This document shows, piece by piece, positions 17,582-26,650 of a DNA stretch of 64,000 nucleotides (the stretch's first letter is position 1; each line of letters begins with the position of its first letter). The notes under the pieces are model-generated. The model was not told the DNA's origin and did no database searches. It saw only the letters and a program-made list of their open reading frames with translations. Source of the DNA: Viridibacterium sp047600765 (GTDB lineage: Bacteria; Pseudomonadota; Gammaproteobacteria; Burkholderiales; Rhodocyclaceae); NCBI GenBank assembly GCA_047600765.1, contig JASGKF010000002.1, forward strand, positions 124,001 through 188,000. The letters run 5' to 3'. Made by a program: the position numbers and the translations under genes.

Positions 17582-18564
17582 CGAGCACCGTCGCGCCCAC
17601 CATCGGCTTGGTGATCCCCTGCTACAACGAAGAAGAAGTGCTGCGTGAAACCACGTCGCGACTCGTGGTGTTGCTGGAACGCATGCGTAACGACGGGTTG
17701 ATCTCGGCCGACAGCGCGGTCTTCTACGTCGATGACGGCAGCCGCGACAAGACCTGGGCGCTGATCTCGGAGCTCTCGGCTGCGCACAAGGACATCTGCG
17801 GCATCAAGCTGTCACGCAACCGTGGCCACCAGAACGCCCTGTTCTGCGGGCTCATGACTGCACCGGGTGACGCGCTGATCAGCGTAGACGCGGACTTGCA
17901 GGACGATCTGGAAGTGATCCCGCAGATGGTGAAGAACTTCCGCAATGGCGACGACGTCGTCTATGGCGTGCGCAAGCGCCGCGACACCGATACCTTCTTC
18001 AAGCGCTTCACGGCCGAGGGCTATTACAAGCTGATGGCGGCGATGAAGGTCGACATCGTTTTCAACCATGCTGACTACCGCCTCATGAGCCGCCGCGCGC
18101 TCGACGCGCTGGGCGAGTACCGCGAGAGCAACCTGTTCCTGCGCGGCATGGTGCGCCTGCTGGGATTCCCGAACTCGGTGGTCGAGTACGACCGTGCCGA
18201 GCGCTTTGCGGGGGAGTCGAAGTACCCCCTCAAGAAGATGTTGTCCTTCGCCTGGCAAGGCATCACTTCGTTCTCGACCTATCCGCTGCGCCTGATCACC
18301 ACTATCGGCACGCTGATCTCACTGGCCAGTCTCGCCATGGCGGCCTGGGCCTTGCTGATGCGGCTTTTCACGGCTGATGCCTTGCCTGGCTGGGCCTCTA
18401 CCGTGATTCCGATGTACTTCCTCGGCGGCGTCCAGCTCCTCAGCCTGGGGGTGATCGGCGAGTACGTGGCCAAGATCTACACCGAGACCAAGGACCGCCC
18501 CCGCTTCCACGTCGACAAGCTCGAAGGCCAGGCCTTTCGCCATGGCAATCAGGGTTCAAACTGA
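17578..18564 (+). CDS. GT2 polyprenyl-phosphate glycosyltransferase (GtrB/DPM1-like)
   Basis: Bactoprenol glycosyltransferase of 328 aa that would transfer a hexose from a nucleotide sugar to polyprenyl phosphate on the cytoplasmic face. The GT-A domain shows VIPCYNEEEVL, VDDGSRDKTW, SRNRGHQNAL and the DADLQDD metal-binding motif. Two C-terminal transmembrane helices follow (about 238-262 and 275-298), then the ILGVIGEYVAKIY-like element, read here as LGVIGEYVAKIYTETKDRP. This layout is that of GtrB/YfdH. It supplies the donor for the GT-C-like proteins encoded downstream. Confidence 0.92.
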   Translation: MTSTVAPTIGLVIPCYNEEEVLRETTSRLVVLLERMRNDGLISADSAVFYVDDGSRDKTWALISELSAAHKDICGIKLSRNRGHQNALFCGLMTAPGDALISVDADLQDDLEVIPQMVKNFRNGDDVVYGVRKRRDTDTFFKRFTAEGYYKLMAAMKVDIVFNHADYRLMSRRALDALGEYRESNLFLRGMVRLLGFPNSVVEYDRAERFAGESKYPLKKMLSFAWQGITSFSTYPLRLITTIGTLISLASLAMAAWALLMRLFTADALPGWASTVIPMYFLGGVQLLSLGVIGEYVAKIYTETKDRPRFHVDKLEGQAFRHGNQGSN

Positions 18565-18591
18565 AAAAGACGGGCAAAAGAGGCTGTAGAG

Positions 18592-20460
18592 ATGTGGGCG
18601 TTGTCGATGCGCAGTGAATGGCAAAGGGCCAGCAGTCTTTTGCGGGCACAGGGAAAGCTGGCTTTCCTTTTCCTCGTGTTTTCTTTCCTGCTGCTCGCGC
18701 TTGGCATCGCTCGTCAGCATCTTGCTGTCAGCGCGGGCTCCATTGCAGTGGCGGAGAGAAAACCCGAGCCGTTGTCGTTGCCGTTCTATCGGACTTTCAT
18801 GGGGGAAGCGACCATCTCTGCTGAGGTGGTTTTTCCGTTGTGGCACAAGCCTGTCCTGAAGATCATTCCGGATGAGCATTTGCTGTCGATGAGCATGAAT
18901 GGACGAGAGGTCAGTCTGGCGGGAATCAGCGAAGCTGCGCGCAAGGACTGGAACAATGGTTTTGTGATAGACCTCTCTGACTATGCGCATGCAGGTCAGA
19001 ACTCGCTGAGCTTCAAGCTGAAGAACGCCAACGGGGTTGGTGGTGTTCGCCTCGAAAATGTGGATACCGGGATTTCGGCGGGGGTGAGCTGGGCGTTGCT
19101 TTTCGGAGGCGGCGCGCTGAGCTTCTGGGTGTTGTCAGGAATATTCGGACTGACTCTGGCGCAGCGTGTTATTGCCCTAGCAAGCATTGGGGCGATTTGC
19201 CTCTATTGGCTCAAGACGCCGTTCAACGTGCGTCAGTTCGATCTGTTCGAGGCTGGCGGTCACCTCGACTACATCCGTTACCTATACGAGCACTGGCGAC
19301 TGCCACCACCAGGCGGAGGGTGGGAATACCACCAACCCCCGCTGTACTACCTGACCGCCGTGCCAACGCTCGTATTGAGCAAGGCCCTGCCAGCATTGGG
19401 TTGGGAAGGTTTGCTGCGGGCGCTGTCTCTGGGTTACTGGATGATGTTCCTGTGCTCGGCGCTGGCTATTGTCCGTCATTATTTACGGGCCAATTCATGG
19501 GCTGTCTGGCTGGCTTCTTTCGCCATCTGTTTTTGGCCGAGCGGCATCATCCACTCCATCCGCGTCGGTAACGACGTGTCCTTTTATGCCTGGTACGCGT
19601 TGAGTCTTTACGCAACCGTTCTCTGGTGGTCCAAAGGGGAACGCCGGCATTTTGTCTGGGCTTGCGTTTTCATGGCCTTGGCCGCGCTGACCAAAAGCAA
19701 CGGGCTGGCCATGTTGGGCGTGCTCAGCGTGCTTTGGGCCTTGCGTTATTTCAGGGCCCGGCTGGGCAAAGTTGCAGAAAACATGAGGGGATTGCGTGTA
19801 GATGCGCTGGCGCTCGGTGTTTCAGGCCTGTTCGTCCTGGGCGTCAGCTTCAGCGCCAAGTTGTGGATGTACTGGAGGGGGGAGACCAAAGACTGGTTGC
19901 TCTCCAACGTGTCGTCGTCCATCAATCCCGGTTTGAGTGTGCGCAATCAGTGGTTCAACTACCTCGACTTCGACATTCAGAAACTTGTTGCGCAGCCCTG
20001 GATGAACGCTTGGCAGGATGAGACTGGCAGGCAGTTTTTCTGGAATTATCTGCTGCGCTCTTCGCTGACCAGTGAATTCTCGTTCCCGACGGGAGAGTTG
20101 CGGACCTTGGCGATTTTTGCGGGGCTGTTATTGCTGCTGCTCATTTTTCATGTGGCCCGCAGATCTTATCTCTCCTTTGACAAGGCAATTTCGGCCCGTC
20201 GCTTGATGGCGTGGAGAGGTATTTATCGCGCCCTGCCGCTGGTTTTGAGTGCCTTTTTCCTGCTTGCGCTATTGGTTGCCTATCGGGTCAAGGTGCCAAT
20301 GAGTTGCAACACTGATTTTCGCTACATCTACCCCATGCTGATCACTATTGTGATCGGCGAGCTGGGATTGCAACGGCTCCATGGCAGGAATGTACGGCCG
20401 CTGTATGTGGCGGCACCCCTGATTGCTGTCAGTGGGGCTGCTCTGGCCTTCTGGCTCTGA
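18592..20460 (+). CDS. GT-C-like (GT39/ArnT-type) membrane glycosyltransferase with periplasmic domain, first copy
   Basis: Polytopic membrane protein of 622 aa. Helix 1 (about 23-42) is followed by some 120 residues of predicted periplasmic beta-rich sequence (KIIPDEHLLSMSMNGREV, NNGFVIDLSDYAHAGQNSL) resembling a small jelly-roll. About ten more helices follow. The loop after helix 3 has DLFEAGGHLDYIRYLYEHW and then YHQPPLYYLT, the pattern found in GT-C enzymes of the PMT/ArnT group that use polyprenyl-phosphate sugars in the periplasm. A later loop holds FWNYLLRSSLTSEF and SCNTDFRYIYP, both nearly identical in the second copy at 22661-24529. Acceptor unknown. It follows the GT2 gene by 27 bases. 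Confidence 0.8.
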   Translation: MWALSMRSEWQRASSLLRAQGKLAFLFLVFSFLLLALGIARQHLAVSAGSIAVAERKPEPLSLPFYRTFMGEATISAEVVFPLWHKPVLKIIPDEHLLSMSMNGREVSLAGISEAARKDWNNGFVIDLSDYAHAGQNSLSFKLKNANGVGGVRLENVDTGISAGVSWALLFGGGALSFWVLSGIFGLTLAQRVIALASIGAICLYWLKTPFNVRQFDLFEAGGHLDYIRYLYEHWRLPPPGGGWEYHQPPLYYLTAVPTLVLSKALPALGWEGLLRALSLGYWMMFLCSALAIVRHYLRANSWAVWLASFAICFWPSGIIHSIRVGNDVSFYAWYALSLYATVLWWSKGERRHFVWACVFMALAALTKSNGLAMLGVLSVLWALRYFRARLGKVAENMRGLRVDALALGVSGLFVLGVSFSAKLWMYWRGETKDWLLSNVSSSINPGLSVRNQWFNYLDFDIQKLVAQPWMNAWQDETGRQFFWNYLLRSSLTSEFSFPTGELRTLAIFAGLLLLLLIFHVARRSYLSFDKAISARRLMAWRGIYRALPLVLSAFFLLALLVAYRVKVPMSCNTDFRYIYPMLITIVIGELGLQRLHGRNVRPLYVAAPLIAVSGAALAFWL

Positions 20461-20599
20461 ATCCGGCTTGCCCGGAACCTATGCGGCGGTGCACGCATGA
20501 ACTGTTCTGCCATTCGGCTATAGTCATGCGCCGCCGTTGGGCGCGGCATGCTTGAAAACAGACTCCGCGGCTAGCGGGGCGCAGGAAGCAGGAGGCAGC

Positions 20600-21055
20600 A
20601 TGGAATCCGGGGCAACCCCCGTTATCGAAGGTAGCGTGACCAGCTTGGGCGCTGCTTCGACGCAAGGCGGGAGCCTGAAGCATCTGCTTCGGGCATTCAT
20701 CAAGTATCTGCTGGTCGGCGGCCTGGCTTTTGCCGTTAACTTCGCCCTCTTCTCGGCCTGCCTGTCGGCCGATGTCCATTACCTGCCGGCCGTCTGTGTC
20801 GGGTTCATTGGCGGCCTGCTGACCAACTACGCCCTGTGCGTTGCGTGGGTCTGGCGGGGCACGCAAGCCCGCAGTTTGCGGGATTTACTTGTTTTTTCAC
20901 TTGTCGGCGTCGGCGGCCTGGCCCTGACCTCGCTCGGCATGTGGGTAGGTGTTAACGTGCTGGACGCGCCCGAGCGCGCGAGCCGCATCGTCATGGCGGC
21001 GTTGGTGCTGGTCTGGAATTTCGGCCTGCGTCGCGCATTCGTGTTTTTCCGTTGA
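20600..21055 (+). CDS. GtrA-family membrane protein, putative flippase (second copy)
   Basis: Second GtrA-type protein, 151 aa, with four helices from residue 38 on and the motif TNYALCVAWVWRG in place of the first copy's FNYWANARFTF. It ends WNFGLRRAFVFF. The N-terminal 35 residues are hydrophilic and non-conserved. GGAGG at 20591-20595 sets the ATG at 20600. It lies 139 bp after the first GT-C-like gene and 18 bp before the flavoprotein. Confidence 0.82.
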   Translation: MESGATPVIEGSVTSLGAASTQGGSLKHLLRAFIKYLLVGGLAFAVNFALFSACLSADVHYLPAVCVGFIGGLLTNYALCVAWVWRGTQARSLRDLLVFSLVGVGGLALTSLGMWVGVNVLDAPERASRIVMAALVLVWNFGLRRAFVFFR

Positions 21056-21073
21056 GACTCTGGCTGGCCTGAC

Positions 21074-22651
21074 ATGAACAAAACTGCACTCATCATTGGC
21101 GCTGGCCCTGCGGGTCTGACTGCTGCATTCGAAATGCTGTCCCAGCAATCGGGCATCCGTCCGATCATTCTGGAAGTGACCGACCGTATCGGTGGCATCT
21201 CCTGCACCATCAACCACAACGGCAACCGCATCGACATCGGCGGCCACCGCTTCTTCTCGAAGAGCGATGTGGTGATGGACTGGTGGGCTGCACGCATGCC
21301 GCTGCAGGCCGCTCCCTCGCGCGACGACATCGTGCTGAACAAGACCAAGCCCTGGGCCAAGGAAGGTCCGGACCCGGAGAAGGCTGACCGCGTGATGCTG
21401 ATTCGCGAGCGCATCTCGCGCATCTTCTACCTGCGCAAGTTCTTCGACTATCCGATCTCGATGAAGCTCGAGACGGTGACCAACCTCGGCATCTTCCGCA
21501 CGATGTATGCGGGCTTCGGCTACGTCTTCTCGCAGGTGTTCAAGCGCAAGAGCGAAGATTCGCTGGAAGACTTCCTGGTCAATCGTTTCGGTGTGCCGCT
21601 GTATCGCATGTTCTTCGAGGACTACACCGAGAAGGTGTGGGGTGTGCATCCGCAGAAGATTTCGTCGGCCTGGGGCGCACAGCGCATCAAGGGCCTGTCG
21701 CTATCGAAGGCTGTGTTCTCGGCAATCAAGAAGATGCTGCCCGGCGGCAAGGACACTGACCTGCGCCAGAAGAAGACCGAAACTTCGCTGATCGAGCAAT
21801 TCTTCTATCCCAAGCTCGGCCCGGGTCAGCTGTGGGAATACGTGGCTGAGGATGTGAAGAAGATGGGTGGCGAGATCCACATGCGCCACAAGGTCACCGG
21901 CATCCACGTCGAAGGCGGTCGTGTGGTGGCCGTGACGGCCGAGTGCGATGGCGTGGAGACGCGTTTCGATTGCGACTTCTGTCTGTCGACCATGCCCATC
22001 AAGGATCTGGTGGCCGGTTTCCGTGGCGACCCTGTGCCGGCTGATGTCAAGCGCATCGCCTGCGACCTGCCGTACCGCGACTTCATGACCGTCGGCATCC
22101 TCGCCAACAAGCTCAAGATCCGTAACACGACCAAGATCAAGACGGTCGGCGACGTGGTGCCCGATACCTGGATCTACATCCAGGAACGCGACGTGAAGCT
22201 GTGCCGCCTGCAGATCTTCAACAACTGGTCGCCCTACATGGTTCAGGATCCCGACAAGGTGTGGGTCGGCCTCGAATACATGTGCGACGAGAAGGACGAT
22301 ATCTGGAAGATGAGTGACGCGGACTTCATCGAGTTCGCCGTCAAGGAGCTCATCCAGATCGACATCCTCGACCGCGAAGACATCCTCGACACCTGTCGTA
22401 TCCGCATCGAGAAGGCCTATCCGGCCTACTTCGGCACCTACGACGAGTTCGACACGGTCAAGGCGCACCTCGACGCCATCGGCAACCTGTACTGCATCGG
22501 CCGCAACGGGCAGCACCGCTACAACAACCAGGACCACTCGATGCTGACCGCCATCGAGGCTGTGCGCTGCATGCGCGATCCTTCGCAGTCGCGTTCGGTA
22601 CTCTGGTCGGTGAACACCGAGAAGGAATATCACGAGACCAAGCAGTCCTGA
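21074..22651 (+). CDS. FAD-dependent oxidoreductase/mutase, UDP-galactopyranose-mutase-like
   Basis: Flavoprotein of 525 aa with the Rossmann motif ALIIGAGPAGLTAAFEML at residues 4-21, then LEVTDRIGGIS and DIGGHRFFSKSD, which resemble UDP-galactopyranose mutase, phytoene desaturase and amine oxidases. FEDYTEKVWGVHP and YCIGRNGQHRYNNQDHSM are further family blocks; the latter closes over the FAD. Genes like this occur beside GtrA and GT2 genes in polysaccharide loci. I infer that it modifies a nucleotide- or polyprenyl-linked sugar (ring contraction or oxidation), but desaturation of a lipid carrier is also possible. Confidence 0.75.
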   Translation: MNKTALIIGAGPAGLTAAFEMLSQQSGIRPIILEVTDRIGGISCTINHNGNRIDIGGHRFFSKSDVVMDWWAARMPLQAAPSRDDIVLNKTKPWAKEGPDPEKADRVMLIRERISRIFYLRKFFDYPISMKLETVTNLGIFRTMYAGFGYVFSQVFKRKSEDSLEDFLVNRFGVPLYRMFFEDYTEKVWGVHPQKISSAWGAQRIKGLSLSKAVFSAIKKMLPGGKDTDLRQKKTETSLIEQFFYPKLGPGQLWEYVAEDVKKMGGEIHMRHKVTGIHVEGGRVVAVTAECDGVETRFDCDFCLSTMPIKDLVAGFRGDPVPADVKRIACDLPYRDFMTVGILANKLKIRNTTKIKTVGDVVPDTWIYIQERDVKLCRLQIFNNWSPYMVQDPDKVWVGLEYMCDEKDDIWKMSDADFIEFAVKELIQIDILDREDILDTCRIRIEKAYPAYFGTYDEFDTVKAHLDAIGNLYCIGRNGQHRYNNQDHSMLTAIEAVRCMRDPSQSRSVLWSVNTEKEYHETKQS

Positions 22652-22660
22652 GATCGCATC

Positions 22661-24529
22661 GTGAGTGACAGCGCCCCCCCGATCGAGGCCGTTGCCGAGC
22701 TGGCGGCCGAGCCCGTCATCGAACCCGCTCCGCAAGCCCCCGTTGCGGAGGCGCCGGCGCGTCAGCCTTTGCTGACCACAGTGCTGACGCACCCGCTTAC
22801 ACGTCTGTTCAAGCATGCGCTGCTGAGCGCGCTGATGCTGACGGTAGCCTTCTGGCTATGCTGGCCGCGCATGACGGCAACCGGTGAGGCTGGCGGGCAG
22901 ATCAGCAAAGTCGATCTGCCTTGGGTGTTCCACGCGGTGGGTGCTGGCAATCGCCTGACTGTAGATATGCAGGTGGGTTGGCTTACGCCGCGTACCTGGC
23001 ACGTGACGCCGGACGACAATCTGCGTGCCATGTTCGTTAATGGGCAAGTGGTCTCGTTTGCCGGCATACGCGAAGGCGGCCTTCAGGACTACAGCAATGG
23101 TTTCGACATTGACCTGAGCCCCTATTTGCAGCGCGGACCAACGGTCATCGTGTTTCAGCTCGACAACGGTGGCGGCGATGGCGGACTCGCTTTTCGCCCT
23201 CGCATGGGCTTCTGGCACGCACTGATGTTCGCGGCGGGTTTTTTGCCGCTGTTGTTTGGCCTGTCGCGTTGTTTTGGTTTGCGCAAGCTGCAGATATTCA
23301 TCATCAGCCTGTCGTTGCTGATCATCTGCAGCTACTGGATGGCGACGCCTTGGCAGCTCCGGACACATGACGCTACGGGCGTAGATGGGCACTATGGTTA
23401 TGTCATGTGGGTGGCGCAGAAACTGGCATTGCCTGCACCGACGGATGGCTGGACTTTCTATCATCCGCCTGTTTATTACGTGATGGGCGCTGCCGTCTGG
23501 CGCTATGCGCAACTGCTGTCGTTCCCAGCAGCCGAGATGCTGCAGGCACTTTCGATCGCACTCTGGCTGGTCTTTCTGACAGCCACTGCGGGCACCATGC
23601 GGCGCGCCTTGCGAGGCCGCTACATTGCGCTCGCCATTGCAACGCTGGCGCTGGCGTTCTGGCCTTCCGGCATCATTCATGCGATCCGTATCGGTAACGA
23701 CGCAGCCCTGTTTGCGAGTGCCGGGCTAGCAAGCTGGTTCGCCATACGCTGGTGGCAAGGACGTTGACGTGACGACTTGGTAATGATGGCCACTGCCTGC
23801 GCCATCGCCCTGTTGTGCAAAAGCAATGCGATAGCGCTTTGCGCAGCGCTTGGTGCGTTGGTGTTGTCTACGGTTTTACGCCGCAATCGCAAGAAGCGTT
23901 TCAGTGCCTTGCTGAATACAGCTTTGTTTGGCGGCCTGGTGCTTAGTGGTCTGTTTGCCAGTTTTGCAGTGCGCGTCTATTACTACTTGCAGGGCGCAAT
24001 CCCCAACTGGCTGATCTCGAATACAGGTGGCTTACATAGCAACTTGCTGGTGCCAGCGGATCTCAAAGCTTTCTTGCCGCTTGATGTCCCGACCTTCCTC
24101 ACCGCACCCTGGATGGGGGCGTTCGATGATGTCACCGGTCGCGGGAATTTCTGGAATTACCTGTTGCGCTCTTCGCTGACTGGCGAATTCGGTTTTCCCG
24201 ACACTTTGCAGCGGATCATTGCCTATGCATGGGGCCCGTTGTTGCTGGGCTTGTTCCTGAGCTTCTTCTTCGTGTCTAGCTGGCGCAGAGCGGGTTGTAG
24301 TGCCCGCGCGGTTTATCGTGCGCGCCCGTTCCTGTTGCTGGGTTTCACCTGGCTGGCAAGTCTCATCGCCCTGCGCATCATCACGCCGTACTCCTGCAGC
24401 AACGACTTCCGCTACGTGTTGCCGGCATTGATGCCCGCCCTGCTGTTCTGGAGTCAGGCCGGTCGTCTGCAGCGCATCGCCCTGCTGCTGATCTCGCTGG
24501 GCTCGGCGGTGTTCTTCCTCGGGCTCTAA
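22661..24529 (+). pseudogene. GT-C-like membrane glycosyltransferase with periplasmic domain, second copy, interrupted by an in-frame TGA
   Basis: Paralogue of the 18592-20460 protein, 622 residues if read through. A Pro/Ala-rich N-terminus of about 45 residues precedes helix 1, a beta-rich periplasmic domain (DDNLRAMFVNGQVVSFAGI), GVDGHYGYVMWVAQ, FYHPPVYYVMGA, and later FWNYLLRSSLTGEF and SCSNDFRYVLP. Codon 369 (23765-23767) is TGA, and the same frame continues to 24529. Around it the paralogues align without a gap, from WW through to KSN (WWQGR*RDDL against WWSKGERRHF). TGA sits in GTTGAC, and a GTCGAC original would encode Arg. The start is GTG 22661, nine bases after the flavoprotein stop. 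It may be intact in the organism. Confidence 0.8.
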
Positions 24530-24535
24530 AGCTGT

Positions 24536-24557
24536 GGCTGCCGCGAGCGCGGCAGCC
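24536..24557. terminator. Bidirectional terminator hairpin between convergent genes
   Basis: A perfect 9-bp stem (GGCTGCCGC with GCGGCAGCC, loop GAGC) lies six bases after the GT-C-like stop codon and eight bases before the gatB stop. No strong T-tract is present, but the position between converging genes supports a terminator. Confidence 0.6.
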
Positions 24558-24565
24558 GGTCGTGC

Positions 24566-26017
24566 TCAGCCCAGCTTCTTCTTCAGCAGTTCATTGACCT
24601 GCGCGGGCGAGGCCTTGCCCTTGCTGGCCTTCATGACCTGACCGACCAGCGCGTTGAAGGCCTTTTCCTTGCCGGCTTTGTACTCGGCCACGTTGGCGGC
24701 GTTGTTGGCGATCACTTCGTCGATGATGGGCTCGATGGCCGAGGCATCGGTGACCTGCTTGAGACCTTGCTTCTCGATCACCTCGTCGGCGCTGGCACCG
24801 TCGCCGTTCCACAACGCTTCGAACACCTTCTTGGCGATGTTGTTGGAGATGGTGTTGTCGGCAATGCGTGCGATCAGGCCGGCCAGCTGGGCGGCCGAGA
24901 CCGGGCTGCCGGCGATGAGCTTCTCTTCCTTGTTGAGACGTGCAGCGAGCTCACCCATGACCCAGTTGGCGAGCGGCTTGGCTTGTGCGCTGCCAGCCGT
25001 TTTTACGGCTTCGACGTAGTACAGCGCAGTGTCGCGGCTGGCGGTGAGCGTGGCGGCGTCGTAGGCAGACAGGCTGTATTCGCTCTGGAAGCGCGCCGCC
25101 AGTTCGTGCGGCAGCTCGGGCATGGAGGCTTTGACCTCGGCTTTCCAGTCGGCACTGATCTCCAGCGGCAGCAGGTCGGGATCCGGGAAGTAGCGGTAGT
25201 CGTGTGCGTCTTCCTTGGTGCGCATGACGCGTGTCTCGCCCGTGTCGGGGTCGAACAGCACGGTCGCCTGCTGGATCTTGCCGCCGTCTTCGATGGTTTC
25301 GATCTGCCAATTGATCTCGTAGTCGATGGCCTGCTGCAGGAAGCGGAAAGAGTTCAGGTTCTTGATCTCGCGACGTGTGCCCAGCGGCTGGCCGGGCTTG
25401 CGCACGGAGACGTTGGCGTCGCAACGGAATGAGCCTTCCTGCATGTTGCCGTCGCAGATGTCGATCCATTGCACCAGCGCGTGCAGGGCCTTGGCGTAGG
25501 CCACGGCCTCGGCGGCGCTGCTCATGTCGGGCTCGGTGACGATCTCCAGCAGCGGCGTGCCGGCACGGTTGAGGTCGATACCGCTCTGGCCGTGGAAGTC
25601 TTCGTGCAGCGACTTGCCCGCATCCTCTTCGAGGTGGGCGCGCGTCAGGCGCACGGTCTTCTCGTAGGCTTTGTCGCCGTCACCGACCTGGATGGTGATG
25701 GTGCCGCCCTGCACGACCGGCAGCTCGAACTGGCTGATCTGGTAGCCCTTGGGCAGATCCGGGTAGAAGTAATTCTTGCGTGCGAACACCGAGCGCGGTG
25801 CCACCTCGGCGCCGATGGCGAGGCCGAAGCGGATGGCGCGCTCAACTGCGCCGCGGTTCAGCACCGGCAGCACGCCGGGCAGGGCGATATCCACCGCGCT
25901 GGCCTGCTCGTTCGGCTCGGCACCGAAGGCAGTGCTGGCGCCGGAAAAGATCTTGGAGGCGGTGTTGAGCTGGGCGTGGGTTTCCAGGCCGATGACGACT
26001 TCCCAATCGCTGCGCAT
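24566..26017 (-). CDS. gatB: Aspartyl/glutamyl-tRNA(Asn/Gln) amidotransferase subunit B
   Basis: Subunit B of GatCAB, which converts Asp-tRNA(Asn) or Glu-tRNA(Gln) to the amidated form. The 483-aa product starts MRSDWEVVIGLETHAQLNT and has the tRNA-binding and kinase core: YFYPDLPKGYQISQFELP, RAHLEEDAGKSLH, DLNRAGTPLLEIVTEPD and GSFRCDANVS. The C-terminal YqeY-like tail domain ends AQVNELLKKKLG. The longer frame to 26188 was rejected because the family begins at this Met. gatA and gatC are not in the window. Confidence 0.96.
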   Translation of the reverse strand: MRSDWEVVIGLETHAQLNTASKIFSGASTAFGAEPNEQASAVDIALPGVLPVLNRGAVERAIRFGLAIGAEVAPRSVFARKNYFYPDLPKGYQISQFELPVVQGGTITIQVGDGDKAYEKTVRLTRAHLEEDAGKSLHEDFHGQSGIDLNRAGTPLLEIVTEPDMSSAAEAVAYAKALHALVQWIDICDGNMQEGSFRCDANVSVRKPGQPLGTRREIKNLNSFRFLQQAIDYEINWQIETIEDGGKIQQATVLFDPDTGETRVMRTKEDAHDYRYFPDPDLLPLEISADWKAEVKASMPELPHELAARFQSEYSLSAYDAATLTASRDTALYYVEAVKTAGSAQAKPLANWVMGELAARLNKEEKLIAGSPVSAAQLAGLIARIADNTISNNIAKKVFEALWNGDGASADEVIEKQGLKQVTDASAIEPIIDEVIANNAANVAEYKAGKEKAFNALVGQVMKASKGKASPAQVNELLKKKLG

Positions 26018-26094
26018 GATGTCTTGCTCGAATAGTCTGTGAGGAATGTGCAGGCGGACGCTGCACCGGGTCTGCAATTCTACCGCGTCAGCCC

Positions 26095-26511
26095 TCAGTG
26101 CCGGCTGCAACCACCACCAGCCGGGCGCAGGGTGGCGATGTCGCGGCTGGCGCCGGCGGCTTCCAGCTTCTGCAGGTAGTCGGCCCACAGCACTTCGTGT
26201 TCCAGGGCGTAACGATGGAGCAGGTCCCAGGAGTACAACCCGGTGTTGTGGCCGTCGGAAAACACAAGGCGTACGGCGTAGTGGCCAACGGGCTCGATGG
26301 ACAGGATGGCGACGCTGCGTTTGCCGGTTTGCAGCACTTCCTGCCCCGGGCCGTGGCCCTTGACCTCGGCCGACGGCGAATGCACACGCAGGAATTCGCT
26401 GGAAAGGCGCGCGGCGACCCCGTCTTCGAAGTGGATTTCGAGCTCTTGCGACTTCTGGTGCAGGCGCAATTCAGTAGGGACGGGGGCGGAATGAGGGGCG
26501 GAATCAGGCAT
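26095..26511 (-). CDS. DUF971 family protein
   Basis: DUF971 (gamma-butyrobetaine hydroxylase N-terminal-like) protein of 138 aa. The first 25 residues are hydrophilic. The domain then runs LHQKSQELEIHFEDG, LSSEFLRVHSPSAEV, VGHYAVRLVFSDGHNTGLYSWDLLHRYA. The usual role of DUF971 is unclear; it is sometimes linked to Fe-S or apo-protein handling. ATG 26511 was preferred to a TTG at 26541. A C-terminal Cys and His (GGGCSRH) are present. Start-to-start it faces phoB across the PHO box, so phosphate control is possible. Confidence 0.82.
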   Translation of the reverse strand: MPDSAPHSAPVPTELRLHQKSQELEIHFEDGVAARLSSEFLRVHSPSAEVKGHGPGQEVLQTGKRSVAILSIEPVGHYAVRLVFSDGHNTGLYSWDLLHRYALEHEVLWADYLQKLEAAGASRDIATLRPAGGGCSRH

Positions 26512-26550
26512 GGAGGTGTTTAATGAAGATGTTTGTTGCAACGGAATGAC

Positions 26551-26568
26551 TTGTCACAATTCGGTCAT
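26551..26568 (+). promoter_or_regulatory. PHO box upstream of phoB
   Basis: TTGTCACAATTCGGTCAT matches the PhoB-binding consensus CTGTCATAWATCTGTCAT at about 14 of 18 positions, with two direct TGTCA-like repeats spaced 11 bases apart. It is 83 bases before the phoB ATG and between phoB and the divergent DUF971 gene, which fits autoregulation by PhoB. Confidence 0.65.
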
Positions 26569-26650
26569 GAATCGGAAATAGACTGCCGCCTGGTTATGAC
26601 GGCTATCCATCCGGTGGCCGGAGACTTTTCGCATTCTGACGGGGCGTGAG

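Noticed and set aside
20462..20476. Short hairpin (TCCGG arms) just after the first GT-C-like stop codon
   Set aside because: Only a 5-bp stem without a T-run; too weak to call a terminator.
23765..23767. TGA as a selenocysteine codon
   Set aside because: No SECIS-like hairpin is apparent just downstream and the paralogue has Glu at this position, so a substitution or error is more likely.
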